Shown: positions 7,111-17,308 of the stretch, piece after piece
Position numbering within the stretch: the stretch's first letter is position 1
Layout of the letters: each line of letters begins with the position of its first letter
Assembly: GCF_000987765.1 (NCBI RefSeq)
Contig: NZ_LAHP01000004.1
Coordinates: 62,001-126,000, forward strand
Length of the DNA stretch: 64,000 bases
Source of the DNA: Arsukibacterium sp. MJ3
Lineage (GTDB): Bacteria > Pseudomonadota > Gammaproteobacteria > Enterobacterales > Alteromonadaceae
Reading direction: 5' to 3'
The notes under the pieces: model-generated
The model's input: the letters and a program-made list of their open reading frames with translations, nothing else
The model's database searches: none
What the model was told of the DNA's origin: nothing
Made by a program: the position numbers and the translations under genes

Positions 7111-9021
7111 ATGCCAGTTATTACTTTGCCTGACGGCAGTCAGCGCGTTTTTGATGCCGCTGTTTCTGTTATGGATGTTGCCAAAGATATCGGCCCCGGC
7201 TTAGCGAAAGCCACCATTGCCGGCAAGGTAAATGGTAAGTTAGTGGATGCCTGCGACCTTATCTCCAGTGATGCGACCTTAAGTATTATTACCAGCAAAG
7301 ATCAAGACGGCCTGGAGATTATCCGCCACTCTTGTGCGCATTTACTCGGTCATGCTATCAAACAAATGTGGCCCAACGTGAAAATGGCCATTGGCCCGGT
7401 TATTGAAAACGGTTTTTATTATGATGTGGACTTAGACCAGCCAATTAGTAGTGACGATTTAGCCCAGTTAGAAGCGTTAATGTTAACGCTGGCAAAAACC
7501 GAATATGACGTGATTAAGCATAACGTCAGCTGGCAAGAAGCGTTTGATACCTTTAACGCCCGTGGCGAAAGTTATAAGATGGAAATTCTGCAGCAAAACG
7601 TCAGTAAAGACGATCGGCCAGGTTTGTATCACCACCAAGAATATATTGATATGTGTCGTGGCCCGCATGTGCCTAACATGCGGTTTTGCCAGCACTTTAA
7701 AATTATGAAAGTAGCTGGTGCATATTGGCGCGGCGACTCGAAAAATAAAATGCTGCAGCGGGTTTACGGTACCGCCTGGGCCGATAAAAAGCAGCTGGCG
7801 GGTTACTTAGTTCAGCTTGAAGAAGCGGAAAAGCGTGATCACCGTAAAATTGGTAAAGCGTTAGGGTTATTCCACTGGCAGGAAGAAGCACCAGGTATGG
7901 TGTTCTGGCATAACGATGGTTGGACAATCTTCCGTGAGCTGGAAAGTTTTATTCGCGAAAAATTAGGCGAGTACGACTACGACGAAGTAAAAGGTCCGCT
8001 GATGATGGACCGGGTATTGTGGGAAAAGTCGGGTCACTGGGAAAAATACGCCGATAATATGTTTACCACTCATTCTGAGCATCGTGAGTATGCCATTAAG
8101 CCGATGAACTGCCCGGGCCATGTGCAGATTTTTAATCAGGGTTTAAAATCATATCGTGATTTGCCGCTCAGAATGGCTGAGTTTGGTTGTTGCCATCGTA
8201 ATGAGCCCTCAGGCGGTTTACATGGCTTAATGCGGGTGCGCGGCTTTACCCAGGACGACGCCCATATTTTCTGTACGGAACACCAGGTGCAGGCTGAAGT
8301 TACCAAATGTATTAAAATGGTATTTGATGTTTACAGTACCTTTGGCTTTAAAGACGTTAAAGTGAAGCTATCTACCCGGCCAGTGCAGCGCATCGGTTCT
8401 GATGAAAGCTGGGATAAAGCCGAGCAAGGTCTTATTGAAGCGCTGAAGAGTAATAATATTGACTACGATTTACAGCCGGGCGAGGGCGCCTTTTATGGTC
8501 CGAAGATTGAGTTTACTTTGCACGATTGTTTAAACCGGGCCTGGCAATGTGGCACTATTCAACTTGATTTTGCGTTACCTGGCCGTTTAGGCGCCAGCTT
8601 TATTGCTGAGGGCGGTGAAAAACAAGTGCCGGTAATGATCCATCGGGCCATTCTTGGTTCGCTTGAGCGTTTTATTGGTATTTTAATTGAAGAATACGCC
8701 GGCTTATTTCCTGCCTGGTTAGCACCAATTCAGGTGGTGGTAATGAACATTACCGATAATCAGGCCGAATATGTGCAAAATTTAGTAAAAACTTTCAAAT
8801 CTTATGGTATTAGAGCCATTAGTGACTTGAGAAATGAGAAGATAGGCTTTAAAATCCGCGAGCACACGCTTAAGCGTATTCCATACCTTGTCGTCGTAGG
8901 CGACAAAGAAATGGAAGCGGGCGATATCGCCCTAAGAACACGCAAAGGTCAAGACCTTGGTAAAATGTCGGTAGCAGCTTTTGTAGAGCAGCTCACCACA
9001 GAAATTAAAACCAGGGTATAA
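7111..9021 (+). CDS. thrS: Threonine-tRNA ligase
   Basis: Charges tRNA-Thr with threonine. The 636 residues show the full bacterial architecture: TGS domain (1-61), editing domain with His73 and His77 in HSCAHLLGH and Cys182/His186 in MCRGPH, which clears mischarged serine, class II catalytic core (about 243-534) with the zinc ligand Cys334 in MNCPGH, and the C-terminal anticodon-binding domain. Residue numbers coincide with those of the E. coli enzyme. The ATG follows AAAAGGA. It is first in a thrS-infC-rpmI-rplT operon and probably autoregulated through its leader. The phage-like cassette lies directly upstream, so its promoter must lie close to or inside the cassette end. Confidence 0.98.
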   Translation: MPVITLPDGSQRVFDAAVSVMDVAKDIGPGLAKATIAGKVNGKLVDACDLISSDATLSIITSKDQDGLEIIRHSCAHLLGHAIKQMWPNVKMAIGPVIENGFYYDVDLDQPISSDDLAQLEALMLTLAKTEYDVIKHNVSWQEAFDTFNARGESYKMEILQQNVSKDDRPGLYHHQEYIDMCRGPHVPNMRFCQHFKIMKVAGAYWRGDSKNKMLQRVYGTAWADKKQLAGYLVQLEEAEKRDHRKIGKALGLFHWQEEAPGMVFWHNDGWTIFRELESFIREKLGEYDYDEVKGPLMMDRVLWEKSGHWEKYADNMFTTHSEHREYAIKPMNCPGHVQIFNQGLKSYRDLPLRMAEFGCCHRNEPSGGLHGLMRVRGFTQDDAHIFCTEHQVQAEVTKCIKMVFDVYSTFGFKDVKVKLSTRPVQRIGSDESWDKAEQGLIEALKSNNIDYDLQPGEGAFYGPKIEFTLHDCLNRAWQCGTIQLDFALPGRLGASFIAEGGEKQVPVMIHRAILGSLERFIGILIEEYAGLFPAWLAPIQVVVMNITDNQAEYVQNLVKTFKSYGIRAISDLRNEKIGFKIREHTLKRIPYLVVVGDKEMEAGDIALRTRKGQDLGKMSVAAFVEQLTTEIKTRV

Positions 9022-9049
9022 AACCAGTTAGCGTATAAGAATAATTTTC

Positions 9050-9065
9050 GGAGGAACATACTATT
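9050..9065 (+). promoter_or_regulatory. infC ribosome site and AUU initiation codon
   Basis: A strong GGAGG (9050-9054) lies 8 bases before ATT (9063-9065). No in-frame ATG precedes the conserved IF3 N-terminus, and AUU is the known start of infC in enterobacteria. IF3 discriminates against AUU, which makes the codon the sensor for autoregulation. Confidence 0.85.
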
Positions 9066-9605
9066 AAAGTAGGAAAGAAAACATTACCTGCAAACCGTCC
9101 TAACAGGATTAACGAAGAAATTAATTTGCCTGAAGTGCGATTAATTGGTGTCGAAGGTGAGCAACTGGGTGTAGTAAGTATTGCTGAAGCCATTCGACTG
9201 GCCGAGGAAGGTGGTTCTGATTTAGTTGAGATCAGCCCGACAGCCGAACCACCAGTATGTAAGTTGATGGACTACGGTAAGTTCCTCTTTGAAAAGAGCA
9301 AAGCGCTTAAAGAGCAAAAGAAGAAGCAAAAGCAGATCCAGATTAAGGAAATTAAATTCCGGCCTGGAACTGACGAAGGCGATTACCAGGTAAAACTACG
9401 CAACCTGCGTCGCTTCATTGAAGAGGGTGACAAAGCTAAAGTAACGCTACGCTATCGTGGTCGTGAAATGGCGCATCAAGAGATTGGCCTTGAAATGCTA
9501 ACGCGTATTAAAGACGATTTAGCTGACATTGCCGTGTGCGAATCTTTCCCTTCACGGGTGGAAGGTCGTCAGATGATCATGATGCTGGCCCCAAATAAGA
9601 AGTAA
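9063..9605 (+). CDS. infC: Translation initiation factor IF-3
   Basis: IF3 binds the 30S subunit, prevents premature 50S joining and proofreads the start codon. Starting at the ATT at 9063 gives 180 residues, the same length as the E. coli protein, with the N-domain ([14 protein letters not shown], then [21 protein letters not shown]) and, after a lysine-rich linker at about 85-95, the C-domain with [12 protein letters not shown] and [15 protein letters not shown] start at the TTG at 9126 would cut off 21 residues of the conserved N-domain. It is 41 bases downstream of thrS in the same operon. Confidence 0.96.
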   Translation: MKVGKKTLPANRPNRINEEINLPEVRLIGVEGEQLGVVSIAEAIRLAEEGGSDLVEISPTAEPPVCKLMDYGKFLFEKSKALKEQKKKQKQIQIKEIKFRPGTDEGDYQVKLRNLRRFIEEGDKAKVTLRYRGREMAHQEIGLEMLTRIKDDLADIAVCESFPSRVEGRQMIMMLAPNKK

Positions 9606-9625
9606 TAAGTGCCTTCAAGTTTATG

Positions 9626-9650
9626 ACGCTGCGGCTTGCCGCAGTGTTTT
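9626..9650 (+). promoter_or_regulatory. Hairpin in the infC-rpmI spacer (possible L20 leader element)
   Basis: A nine-pair stem with one G-T pair (left arm 9626-9634, right arm 9639-9647, loop CTTG) is followed by a short T-run in the 91-base spacer between infC and rpmI. In E. coli, ribosomal protein L20 represses rpmI-rplT translation through structures in this spacer. rpmI here also lacks a clear Shine-Dalgarno, which fits structural control. Partial termination is the alternative. Confidence 0.45.
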
Positions 9651-9696
9651 AACGCCTTATTATTCGTTGTAACTTAACAATGCGAGTTTAATTACT

Positions 9697-9894
9697 ATGC
9701 CAAAGATGAAAACCAATAAAGGTGCCGCGAAGCGTTTCAAAAAAACTGCTTCTGGTAACTTTAAACGTAAGCAATCACACCTTCGCCACATTTTGACGAA
9801 GAAGACTTCTAAGCGTAAGCGTCAGTTAGGTCCAAAAACCTTAGTCGCTAAAGTAGATATTGCCGGCTTAGTCCGTTGCATGCCGTACGCATAA
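9697..9894 (+). CDS. rpmI: 50S ribosomal protein L35
   Basis: A 65-residue, very basic large-subunit protein. It has the standard bacterial L35 length and the family signature [17 protein letters not shown], with HLRHILTKK in the middle. It sits between infC and rplT as in most bacteria. The ribosome site before the ATG is poor, consistent with control by L20 and the upstream hairpin. rplT follows after 16 bases. Confidence 0.97.
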   Translation: MPKMKTNKGAAKRFKKTASGNFKRKQSHLRHILTKKTSKRKRQLGPKTLVAKVDIAGLVRCMPYA

Positions 9895-9910
9895 TTAACA
9901 GGAGTCAGAA

Positions 9911-10267
9911 ATGCCAAGAGTAAAACGTGGTGTGACAGCGCGCGCGCGTCACAAGAAGGTGTTAAACCAGGCTAAAGGTTACTACGGTGCCCGCAGTCGT
10001 GTTTATCGGGTTGCTTTCCAGGCCGTTATCAAAGCCGGCCAATATGCTTATCGTGACCGTCGTCAACGTAAGCGTCAGTTCCGTCAACTGTGGATTGCGC
10101 GTATTAACGCGGCGTCACGGATGAATGGTTTATCTTACAGCCGTTTCATCGCAGGCCTGAAAAAAGCGTCTGTTGAAATCGATCGTAAGATCCTGGCTGA
10201 TATTGCTGTATATGACAAAGCCGCTTTTACTGCTTTAGTATCTAAAGCAAAAGAAGCCTTAGTCTAA
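9911..10267 (+). CDS. rplT: 50S ribosomal protein L20
   Basis: A 118-residue basic protein needed early in 50S assembly and, in E. coli, the repressor of its own rpmI-rplT message. It matches the family along its whole length ([16 protein letters not shown] at the start, then [18 protein letters not shown]). The ATG follows AGGAG. It is the last gene of the operon; a strong terminator lies at 10311-10345. Confidence 0.98.
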   Translation: MPRVKRGVTARARHKKVLNQAKGYYGARSRVYRVAFQAVIKAGQYAYRDRRQRKRQFRQLWIARINAASRMNGLSYSRFIAGLKKASVEIDRKILADIAVYDKAAFTALVSKAKEALV

Positions 10268-10310
10268 TATAAGCTGATTGAACCATTAGCCAGCTAACCC
10301 TGGCTCAAAA

Positions 10311-10345
10311 TACCCTCATTACCAATTGGTATGGGGGTTTTTTTT
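10311..10345 (+). terminator. Terminator of the thrS-infC-rpmI-rplT operon
   Basis: A long stem pairing ACCCTCAT and TACC with GGTATGGGGGT (one bulge, one G-T pair) is followed by eight T residues. Confidence 0.85.
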
Positions 10346-10364
10346 GCGCGGAAATTAGGGGGTG

Positions 10365-11483
10365 TTAGTTGAGAGCCGGTTTAAATTCGATTAGCAGGTT
10401 ATTATCTTTAAACAACTGCAGTTTATCGCCGTTAACTTCAGCCCGATCGGCGGCTTGCAGCGAGCGTGAAAATTGTTGTTCGAGCTGGTTACTGTCACTG
10501 CAAAATTTCTGGGTACTGGCCAGCCCGGCAATATTTAAACGATTAGCTTGTTGTTGGTAATTACCATTAAAATTATTGCAGCCAGAGGAGCCATAGAAAC
10601 GGTCTTGTTGATCAAATATAAGCCTAACATTAAGCTGCTGCGGCAGATAACGGCCAGCCAACTTTTCTGCACGCCAGACAATACCTTGTAATTTTCCTTC
10701 GGAAAAAGGATCAGGACAGACGGCATTGGGCCAAAATTGTTCGAATTTTTCGATTAACAGTTGGGTTTGCCCTTGTTCATCATCGCTTTTACGGCCAATC
10801 AGGGTTGCTATAACTGCGCTGTTACGAAAACGCTGATCTTGCTGGTAATGGCGCATCATTGGCAGATGGTGCTGGGTATTGGCTACCATCAGGCTTTCGC
10901 CAGATTGACACAAGGTGAAGGTTGCCTGATTGTCTTTCAATAAATACAACCCCAGCATGGGCTGGCGGGTATCGAGCTTAATAAAAGTACTTTCACGTGT
11001 TAGTTGATAATTCAGCGCGGAGCTAATTGGGTTACCAGCCAGATCGAGCATGGCTAATCGATTATTACTGCTAAAATAAAAAGCGGGTAAGGTGTGTTGT
11101 TGATTCACCAAATGCAGATTGCGTTTTTCCAGCAACCAAATCCCTTTAATAATAGTGATATCACCGCGTTCCAGGTATTCCTGGCGTACTTCAAAGCGGC
11201 CATCACGGTGCAGGTTTAAATGATAGTGAATACCGGGACAATCGGCACAGGGCAGGGTACCGCTAAAGCTGACATCGTTGTCGATAAAAATTTGTTCAAA
11301 ATTAGTGGCAACAGCTTCTGTTGTTTCGCTATTAGGTACCGATTCGTCAGTTACCGCTGGCTGCACTGGTTTTGTTGTTGTCATGTCTTTAGCGGTCATG
11401 TTTTCTGGGGTAACGCGCTCAGGCGCAGGCAGTTGGCTGCACCCTGCCAATACCAATGCTGCCAGTACTAAGGACTTTTTCAT
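10365..11483 (-). CDS. Outer-membrane-type lipoprotein with NlpE-like and META (HslJ-like) domains
   Basis: A 372-residue lipoprotein when started at the ATG at 11483; the frame continues six codons upstream but only the second Met gives a clean signal peptide. The lipobox LAGC puts the lipidated cysteine at residue 15. After a Thr/Pro-rich linker comes an NlpE N-terminal-like domain with GTLPCADCPG (Cys79, Cys82). A second domain at about 262-372 has the META/HslJ signature SSGCNNFNGNY. NlpE senses surface and envelope stress in E. coli and HslJ is linked to novobiocin resistance; the joint role here is unknown. Extra cysteines at 192, 256, 302 and 328 could form disulfides. An envelope-stress function is inferred. 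Confidence 0.75.
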   Translation of the reverse strand: MKKSLVLAALVLAGCSQLPAPERVTPENMTAKDMTTTKPVQPAVTDESVPNSETTEAVATNFEQIFIDNDVSFSGTLPCADCPGIHYHLNLHRDGRFEVRQEYLERGDITIIKGIWLLEKRNLHLVNQQHTLPAFYFSSNNRLAMLDLAGNPISSALNYQLTRESTFIKLDTRQPMLGLYLLKDNQATFTLCQSGESLMVANTQHHLPMMRHYQQDQRFRNSAVIATLIGRKSDDEQGQTQLLIEKFEQFWPNAVCPDPFSEGKLQGIVWRAEKLAGRYLPQQLNVRLIFDQQDRFYGSSGCNNFNGNYQQQANRLNIAGLASTQKFCSDSNQLEQQFSRSLQAADRAEVNGDKLQLFKDNNLLIEFKPALN

Positions 11484-11552
11484 CTGTCTACCCTGAATCA
11501 ATTTTGCAGCATTATAACGTAATGCTCCGCGCTATATAATGTCAATTTTACC

Positions 11553-12428
11553 TTAACCGATATTCAAATACTGCAGCATCAGTTGTGCGGTTAGTTCAGG
11601 AGCTTCTTGCATAAAACAATGGCCACCTTCGGTAATGATACTTTGCACTGCCGGGTTACAACTTTGCCATTTTTTTACTGCTTTGCTGACAAAAGGATAA
11701 CTACTGTTGCCATACACTACCAGCAGTGGCAAACAAGGCTGGCTTAGCTGTTGCCACAATTTATCGGGGTAGGAGCTAAATATTTCGGCTTCGCGATCAG
11801 GTTGACATTTTAAGCTGATACCTTGCTCAGAAGGTGCCATAGCATGCTCAATATAGGCAGCTAACGCTGCTGGTTGCCAGTTTTTAAACATACCACGATT
11901 GGTAAGGTAGTCCAGAGCCGCTTTTTTATCTGGCCAGTGTTGGCGGCGACGTAAAGCGGCCTTTGCCATCGGATTTTTTCGATATAAACCAACACCATTT
12001 AACGAGCGCATCACGGTTAGCATTGATGGGGTAAATAGTACTGGATCGAGTAAAATAACCTGGCTGAACGGGCTGTCGGCTTTACAATGCATCAGTGCGG
12101 TAAGTACCCCGCCAAAACTATGGCCCACGCCAATAATATGCTGACCAATAAACAAATGACGATGAGCCTGTAAGGCGGCTTCTGCCAATTGTGCACTGAC
12201 GTTCCAACCTAAAAAAGGCCCCCCATGATCACTATCACCATGACCTTGAGCATCGGACAAGAAAAAATCAAAATAGGGCGCTAAGTGTCGTAATAGTGGC
12301 AGGTAAGTACGGCTACAAAAACCATTACCATGCAGCATATGTAACAATGGTTTACCGCTGGGTTGGCTATGATAACCCCGTAAAGTGAAACCATAATGAG
12401 TAGGGTAGTGCCAGGGAATTAAATCCAC
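11553..12428 (-). CDS. Alpha/beta hydrolase
   Basis: A 291-residue single-domain hydrolase. The oxyanion HGNGF motif (33-37), the nucleophile elbow GHSFGG with Ser104, and the terminal histidine in EGGHCFMQ (about 271) give the expected catalytic layout. A lid region lies at about 130-200. Substrate cannot be read from the sequence; esterase or lipase-like activity is likely. The start is GTG at 12428 with only a weak ribosome site, so the exact N-terminus is uncertain. It lies 64 bases downstream of upp on the same strand. Confidence 0.82.
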   Translation of the reverse strand: MDLIPWHYPTHYGFTLRGYHSQPSGKPLLHMLHGNGFCSRTYLPLLRHLAPYFDFFLSDAQGHGDSDHGGPFLGWNVSAQLAEAALQAHRHLFIGQHIIGVGHSFGGVLTALMHCKADSPFSQVILLDPVLFTPSMLTVMRSLNGVGLYRKNPMAKAALRRRQHWPDKKAALDYLTNRGMFKNWQPAALAAYIEHAMAPSEQGISLKCQPDREAEIFSSYPDKLWQQLSQPCLPLLVVYGNSSYPFVSKAVKKWQSCNPAVQSIITEGGHCFMQEAPELTAQLMLQYLNIG

Positions 12429-12492
12429 AAATCATGCTCAGTAATAAAAGGGTCACAAAGTGCCATGTTTTTCTAGGGCAGGCAAGCGGCCT

Positions 12493-13119
12493 TTAGCGGG
12501 TGCCGAATAATTTATCACCGGCATCGCCAAGGCCAGGTAAAATATAGCCTTGCTCGTTCAAGCCATCATCAATGGCCGCGGTGTACAGTTCAATATCGGG
12601 ATGTGCGGCGCTAAGTGCTTTAATACCTTCTGGTGCGGCCACTAAAACCAGTGCCTTAATGCGCTGACAACCTTGTTTTTTCAATAAATCTATAGTGGCT
12701 ATCATTGACCCGCCGGTGGCTAGCATAGGGTCGACTACCAGTGCCAGCCGTTGATCTAACTCAGCTGCTAATTTTTGAAAGTAAGGTACAGGTTGTAAGG
12801 TGGTTTCGTCACGATAAATACCAACCACACTGATCCGGGCGCTGGGTAACAGATCCAGTACGCCATCGAGCATACCTAAACCCGCCCGAAGAATAGGTAC
12901 TATGGTGACTTTTTTACCCTGAATTTGCTCTATCTGACAGGGACCACTCCAGGCATCAATGCTGGTGGTTTCGGTAGGTAAATTTTTGGTGGCTTCATAA
13001 GTTAGTAAACTGCCCAGTTCAGCGGCTAACTGTCGAAATTGTTTAGTGCTGATATCGGCTGCCCGGAGCAACCCAATTTTGTGTTGAACCAGCGGATGTT
13101 TTACTTCAGTCACTTGCAT
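12493..13119 (-). CDS. upp: Uracil phosphoribosyltransferase
   Basis: Pyrimidine salvage enzyme that makes UMP from uracil and PRPP in the cytoplasm. From the ATG at 13119 it is 208 residues, the E. coli length. The open frame extends 18 codons further, but the AAGGA ribosome site sits 7 bases before this ATG and the upstream residues are not conserved. Visible signatures are the PRPP loop [11 protein letters not shown] and the C-terminal [12 protein letters not shown] that contacts uracil. No uracil permease is next to it. The HD-GYP gene lies 31 bases upstream on the same strand. Confidence 0.96.
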   Translation of the reverse strand: MQVTEVKHPLVQHKIGLLRAADISTKQFRQLAAELGSLLTYEATKNLPTETTSIDAWSGPCQIEQIQGKKVTIVPILRAGLGMLDGVLDLLPSARISVVGIYRDETTLQPVPYFQKLAAELDQRLALVVDPMLATGGSMIATIDLLKKQGCQRIKALVLVAAPEGIKALSAAHPDIELYTAAIDDGLNEQGYILPGLGDAGDKLFGTR

Positions 13120-13150
13120 GCTGTATTCCTTCGCTTTTATTAATAATGCT

Positions 13151-14413
13151 CTAGCTTGGTTTGCCCTGCACATAGTAACTGACCTGCGCTCTGGGGTTAA
13201 GATATTCTCTTACACGCTCTGGCAAACTAGCAATATTGAGCACTTTGCTGATGCTAAGCTCGTCGCTATCAAGGCTAATTACCGGCGCTTCCAAACGGGG
13301 TACTTCAGGCTCATAAATCATAACGTTAGGTTGCAGCAGGCTATCACTGTTTACTGACATTACCATCGCAATCCGCTGATCGCTTAGCATTACCACGGTA
13401 CCTGGCGGGTAAACGCCCATCATTTTAATCATTACCCGCATGATTTTATCATCCAGCTTACCTTTCATGCTCCGGTACAAATACGCCAGCGCATGATGAG
13501 GTGAGCGGGCTTTAGCCGGGTCTGCTGGATGACACAGGTTATCGAACTCATTAACCACAGCGACAATATGTGCCAGATGGTTTATATGATCTTTAGTAAG
13601 TGCTTTCGGATAGCCGCTACCGTCTTGATATTCATGGTGCTGTTCAACGATAGGTATGGCTTGCAGCGGAAAACTTTCGGCCAGCGCCAGCAAATCTGTA
13701 CCATATTTGGTATGCATTTTTAATAAGTTTTGCTCTGGAGTGGATAATGTTGTGGTTTTACGCAAAATCTGACTGGGAATTTTCAGTTTCCCTATATCGT
13801 GAAATAACGCGCCAATACCAATAATGTTGATATCGGAAGCACTCAGGCCAAGATCACGCGCCAACATCATACTGACAATAGAAACGTTAAGCACATGGTA
13901 GTACATGGTTTCCTGATCTTTATTGCCCGATGAAATTAAGTGCAACACCAGGCTTTCAGCATTGACGATAGTATCGACCAGCTGGCCAATAAGTTCTGCT
14001 GCTTCATTAACGGCATTTAAAGGCCGGTTGTTGACTTGTTTCATCAGGCTACGTACCTGATTGAGTGAATGGTTAAAGGCTTTCTCAGTTTTCTGAATAT
14101 CACGCCGATGGGCTTTAGCTTGTTCTATCCGCTGCATTTTCTCTGCCAGCATGTTGGACTGTGCTTCAGATAGTTTACTGTTAAATTCAATTTCTTCACC
14201 CTCAGACAACTCAGTAGTATCAGGGGGTATCTGCCGGCTTTTCTCCGGATAAAAATAGACAAAATCCAGGTTCAGGTTTTTAACAATATATAATTGTTGC
14301 TGATTTTCAATCAACATATCATTTGATAAAAATGGATGCTTCATCCAGCCACTGGGTAATTTAATGGCATACCCTAATTTGATTTGGTCAGGTTTAATTT
14401 TTAGGGCAGACAA
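13151..14413 (-). CDS. HD-GYP domain cyclic-di-GMP phosphodiesterase
   Basis: A 420-residue protein expected to hydrolyse the second messenger c-di-GMP. The N-terminal 60 residues match the DUF3391 module often found with HD-GYP domains ([19 protein letters not shown]). The HD-GYP domain (about 165-345) has all key elements: His172, HDIGK at 205-209, His234, HHE at 259-261 and DGSGYP at 264-269, so it should be active. A charged helix region (75-120) lies between the modules. The start codon is TTG at 14413, backed by GGAG seven bases upstream; the next Met would cut into DUF3391. There is no transmembrane segment, so it is cytoplasmic. Confidence 0.92.
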   Translation of the reverse strand: MSALKIKPDQIKLGYAIKLPSGWMKHPFLSNDMLIENQQQLYIVKNLNLDFVYFYPEKSRQIPPDTTELSEGEEIEFNSKLSEAQSNMLAEKMQRIEQAKAHRRDIQKTEKAFNHSLNQVRSLMKQVNNRPLNAVNEAAELIGQLVDTIVNAESLVLHLISSGNKDQETMYYHVLNVSIVSMMLARDLGLSASDINIIGIGALFHDIGKLKIPSQILRKTTTLSTPEQNLLKMHTKYGTDLLALAESFPLQAIPIVEQHHEYQDGSGYPKALTKDHINHLAHIVAVVNEFDNLCHPADPAKARSPHHALAYLYRSMKGKLDDKIMRVMIKMMGVYPPGTVVMLSDQRIAMVMSVNSDSLLQPNVMIYEPEVPRLEAPVISLDSDELSISKVLNIASLPERVREYLNPRAQVSYYVQGKPS

Positions 14414-14484
14414 ACACTACTCCAATAAGGGGGTACACTGCGAATGTCACTGAGTTTATGAGATATTGAGTAAGTTCGCCAGCT

Positions 14485-14517
14485 TAAAAAAAGTTAAAGG
14501 GGCTATGCAGCCCCTTT
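14485..14517 (-). terminator. Terminator of the TonB-dependent receptor gene
   Basis: A perfect nine-pair stem AAAGGGGCT / AGCCCCTTT with an ATGC loop. On the minus strand it is followed by AAC and then seven T residues. It lies 19 bases beyond the receptor stop codon. Confidence 0.8.
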
Positions 14518-14535
14518 AATGGCGTGCCGCGTTAA

Positions 14536-17139
14536 TTAAAAATTAACGGTATAACGTAAGGTCCATAACGTGCCTATCCAGTCGTGCACTGAGCTGGCGT
14601 AACCATTAGTAGGTGAGGACGCATAAGGCGGTTTTTCATCAGTTAGGTTGCGAATAGACAACAACAGCCGCTGGTTATCCGTTAGCTCGTAGCCTACACT
14701 GCCGCTGAAGACCAGCCAGGCATCAACGGTTTCATTGCCACCAAATTTAAAATCACCGTCACCTAGCTCACTAATGTAATGTGCGGACAAACTGGCGGTC
14801 CAGTTATTCAGGCGCCAGTCGGTGCCAACATCAGCAACAAAGTCTGGCCGGGCGATTTCATTGGCGCCACTTAATTTACCCAGTAAATCTTCTGTGCCAC
14901 TTTCTGGGTTAATCTGCCGCTCATAAGAGAAGGTTTTGGTGCCGGCGGCAAACAGTTTAAAGGTACCAAAGTTACTGGTATCCAGTTGATAATTAATTTT
15001 AACATCAACACCATCGGTTTTCTGGCTACCAACGTTAAAAAAGCCAGTCCTGAGGAAAACCAAATCATTACCGCTATCCAGTACACAACCAAATTCGCCG
15101 TTTAAGTCGGTTATACTGTTGGTGGTGGGGGCGGTACCGGCAATACAGGCTTTTAAGGTGGTGTTAGCATCCACATCGACAATATCGGTGTGCTCATAAC
15201 GCCAGTAGTCAGCGGTAACTTGCAATTTGTCGGTCAAATTCCATGAAAAACCAACATTAATTGCTTCGGAGTTCTCTGCATCTAAGCCCCGGTTTCCAAT
15301 CGTTTCCTGATCAAGTTCTAACTCGCCAGCTGAAGCACCAAAATTACCACACAATGCGTCGAAGGGTTGGTCAGCACCACAATTTATATATGCTGAGCTT
15401 AATGATTCGCCGGCGCCTAGCTGCGATAATGATGGTGCCCGAAAACCAGTGCTCCAGGAGGCTCTAAGCACTACATCGTCAGTAGCACGGTAACGTAGGG
15501 ATAACTTAGGATTAGCGTCGCCACCAAAGTCACTATAATGGTCGTAACGCAAGGCGGCAATCATATCTAAGCTATCAGTAAGTGGCAGGTTAAATTCACC
15601 GTATACTGCGTACTGTGTACGATCAGCTGCGGCATCGCTAGCGCCCAGTGCAAACACGCCACCGCTTTGAGCAATCAGTGCTGGTCGATCAAAAATATCT
15701 TCACTTCTGAATTCACCACCAAATACTGAACTGATATTACCGGCAGGCAATTCAATGGCTAAGTCACCAGCGATATTAAAATCAACAGATAACACCTCTG
15801 ATTCACCGACGCGAGGTGCCAGCTCTCTTACTGCTGCAATAGCAGAGTCAGTATTATTGCGGCCTAAATTAAAAGGGTTAAAAGCGCCTGCAGCAATACC
15901 CGCTACTACTTTATCAATACCCATATAGCCCTGAACGTGGGTAATTTCATTGTCTGTTTTGCCATAGGTGGCGGCGGTTTCCCATGACCATAATCCTAAC
16001 TCACCGCGTAAACCGGCTAATAAACGGTAACTGGTAGTGTCATAATCTTGTACCCGGGTTTCTGGGAAGCGTGATCGCACCCGAATTTGGTTTACCTGGC
16101 CATTAGCCGCATCAATATCACGTGCCCACTGCGGCACTAATGGCGAGTTACCCGCTAGCCGAACATCAAATGCAGCAGCACCGTCATACGCTGAGCCGGT
16201 GTTATTCTGCAACATTGCTTCGGCAAAAAATTCGCTGCCATTAAGGAGTTGGTAGTTATGATGTAAAGTAGCACCGATGGTGGTGGTATCGGGTTGAATG
16301 GCCCGTTCAATAACATAGTCATAACGACAGCGGGTGCCGCCGTTGCTAACGTCGCTACCACACCATGGCTCAGCATAATCGACACCATCAATGCTTACTC
16401 GGGTACTGGATTTTAAGGTAACCTCCACTGGCCGGTCACTGTTAAACAGGGCATTGCGGTCAAAATAATCTACCACCAGAGTGGTGTTGCTGTTTTCAGT
16501 ATTAAAGCCACCAACATAAGTCAGATTGGTACGGCCAAAATTGCTGCTTTTAGTATCATCGCCATAAGATACTGACACTTCATGACCTTCGACGTCTTTA
16601 CGCAGAATAAAGTTAATAACCCCGGCAATGGCGTCTGAACCATAGACTGATGAAGCACCGTCAGTCAGTACTTCAACCCGCTCTAATGCCGACATTGGAA
16701 TCGAGTTAACGTTAACAAAAGAATCAAAGCCGTTAGTAAAAGAATCGACGGCGATCCGGCGGCCATTTACCAGTACCAGGGTAGAACTACTGCCTAACCC
16801 ACGCAAACTAACACCAGAAGAGCCTGCCGGTGAGCCATCTGCGCCGCCCACACCACCATTTTCGGTAAAGGTACCGGCACTGGATGCCTGTGGTAAGTCA
16901 CGTAAGAAAGAACCGACACTGTCATAGCCGCGGCGGGTCATATCTTCGCGGCTAAACACTTGCACCGGGTTTGCACCTTCCAGATCGACGCCTTTTAAAC
17001 GTGAGCCGGTGATCTGAATTTTTTCAATTTTTTGTTCTTCAGCAGAGGTTTCCTCCGCTGCCAATGCCTGTTGACCGGTAGTCGCGAGAATAACTGCCGC
17101 ACTGATGGTGGATAGCTTCATTTTTGCTTTAAAGTACAT
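14536..17139 (-). CDS. TonB-dependent outer-membrane receptor
   Basis: A receptor of about 867 residues that imports a substrate across the outer membrane using TonB energy. It has a signal peptide ending near QQALA, a TonB-box-like stretch (EKIQITGSRL), a plug domain with DLPQASS, LRGLGSSSTLVLVNGRR and VEVLTDGASSVYGSDAIAGVINF, and a 22-strand barrel ending in Phe (TVNF). The ATG at 17139 is preferred because AGAGGA lies six bases upstream; the ATG at 17145 is too close to it. The plug type (GSRLKG, SVGSFLRDLP) is common in Alteromonadales and Xanthomonadales receptors for peptides, sugars or other organics. No siderophore genes are nearby, so the substrate is unknown. Confidence 0.93.
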   Translation of the reverse strand: MYFKAKMKLSTISAAVILATTGQQALAAEETSAEEQKIEKIQITGSRLKGVDLEGANPVQVFSREDMTRRGYDSVGSFLRDLPQASSAGTFTENGGVGGADGSPAGSSGVSLRGLGSSSTLVLVNGRRIAVDSFTNGFDSFVNVNSIPMSALERVEVLTDGASSVYGSDAIAGVINFILRKDVEGHEVSVSYGDDTKSSNFGRTNLTYVGGFNTENSNTTLVVDYFDRNALFNSDRPVEVTLKSSTRVSIDGVDYAEPWCGSDVSNGGTRCRYDYVIERAIQPDTTTIGATLHHNYQLLNGSEFFAEAMLQNNTGSAYDGAAAFDVRLAGNSPLVPQWARDIDAANGQVNQIRVRSRFPETRVQDYDTTSYRLLAGLRGELGLWSWETAATYGKTDNEITHVQGYMGIDKVVAGIAAGAFNPFNLGRNNTDSAIAAVRELAPRVGESEVLSVDFNIAGDLAIELPAGNISSVFGGEFRSEDIFDRPALIAQSGGVFALGASDAAADRTQYAVYGEFNLPLTDSLDMIAALRYDHYSDFGGDANPKLSLRYRATDDVVLRASWSTGFRAPSLSQLGAGESLSSAYINCGADQPFDALCGNFGASAGELELDQETIGNRGLDAENSEAINVGFSWNLTDKLQVTADYWRYEHTDIVDVDANTTLKACIAGTAPTTNSITDLNGEFGCVLDSGNDLVFLRTGFFNVGSQKTDGVDVKINYQLDTSNFGTFKLFAAGTKTFSYERQINPESGTEDLLGKLSGANEIARPDFVADVGTDWRLNNWTASLSAHYISELGDGDFKFGGNETVDAWLVFSGSVGYELTDNQRLLLSIRNLTDEKPPYASSPTNGYASSVHDWIGTLWTLRYTVNF

Positions 17140-17289
17140 ACACATTCCTCTGCATTACAAACGTTGCCTTTAACGGCAATCTGATTAAAAAAGGGAAAAG
17201 TGCGTCAAAGCAGAAGCGAATAGATATAACCCGCACACAATTTAAGGGCAGCAAATAGCTGAAGCAATTTTAAATGTGATAAAGGGAAA

Positions 17290-17308
17290 CCTCTGCCTGA
17301 CGCAGAGG
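17290..17308 (-). other. Perfect hairpin in the TonB-receptor leader
   Basis: CCTCTGC and GCAGAGG form a seven-pair stem around a five-base loop, about 150 bases upstream of the receptor start. There is no clean T-run on either strand, so it is more likely an mRNA leader structure or operator than a terminator. The role is unknown. Confidence 0.35.

Noticed and set aside
13120..13173. N-terminal extension of upp
   Set aside because: Not conserved in UPRTases and would overlap the HD-GYP gene; the AAGGA site fits the ATG at 13119.
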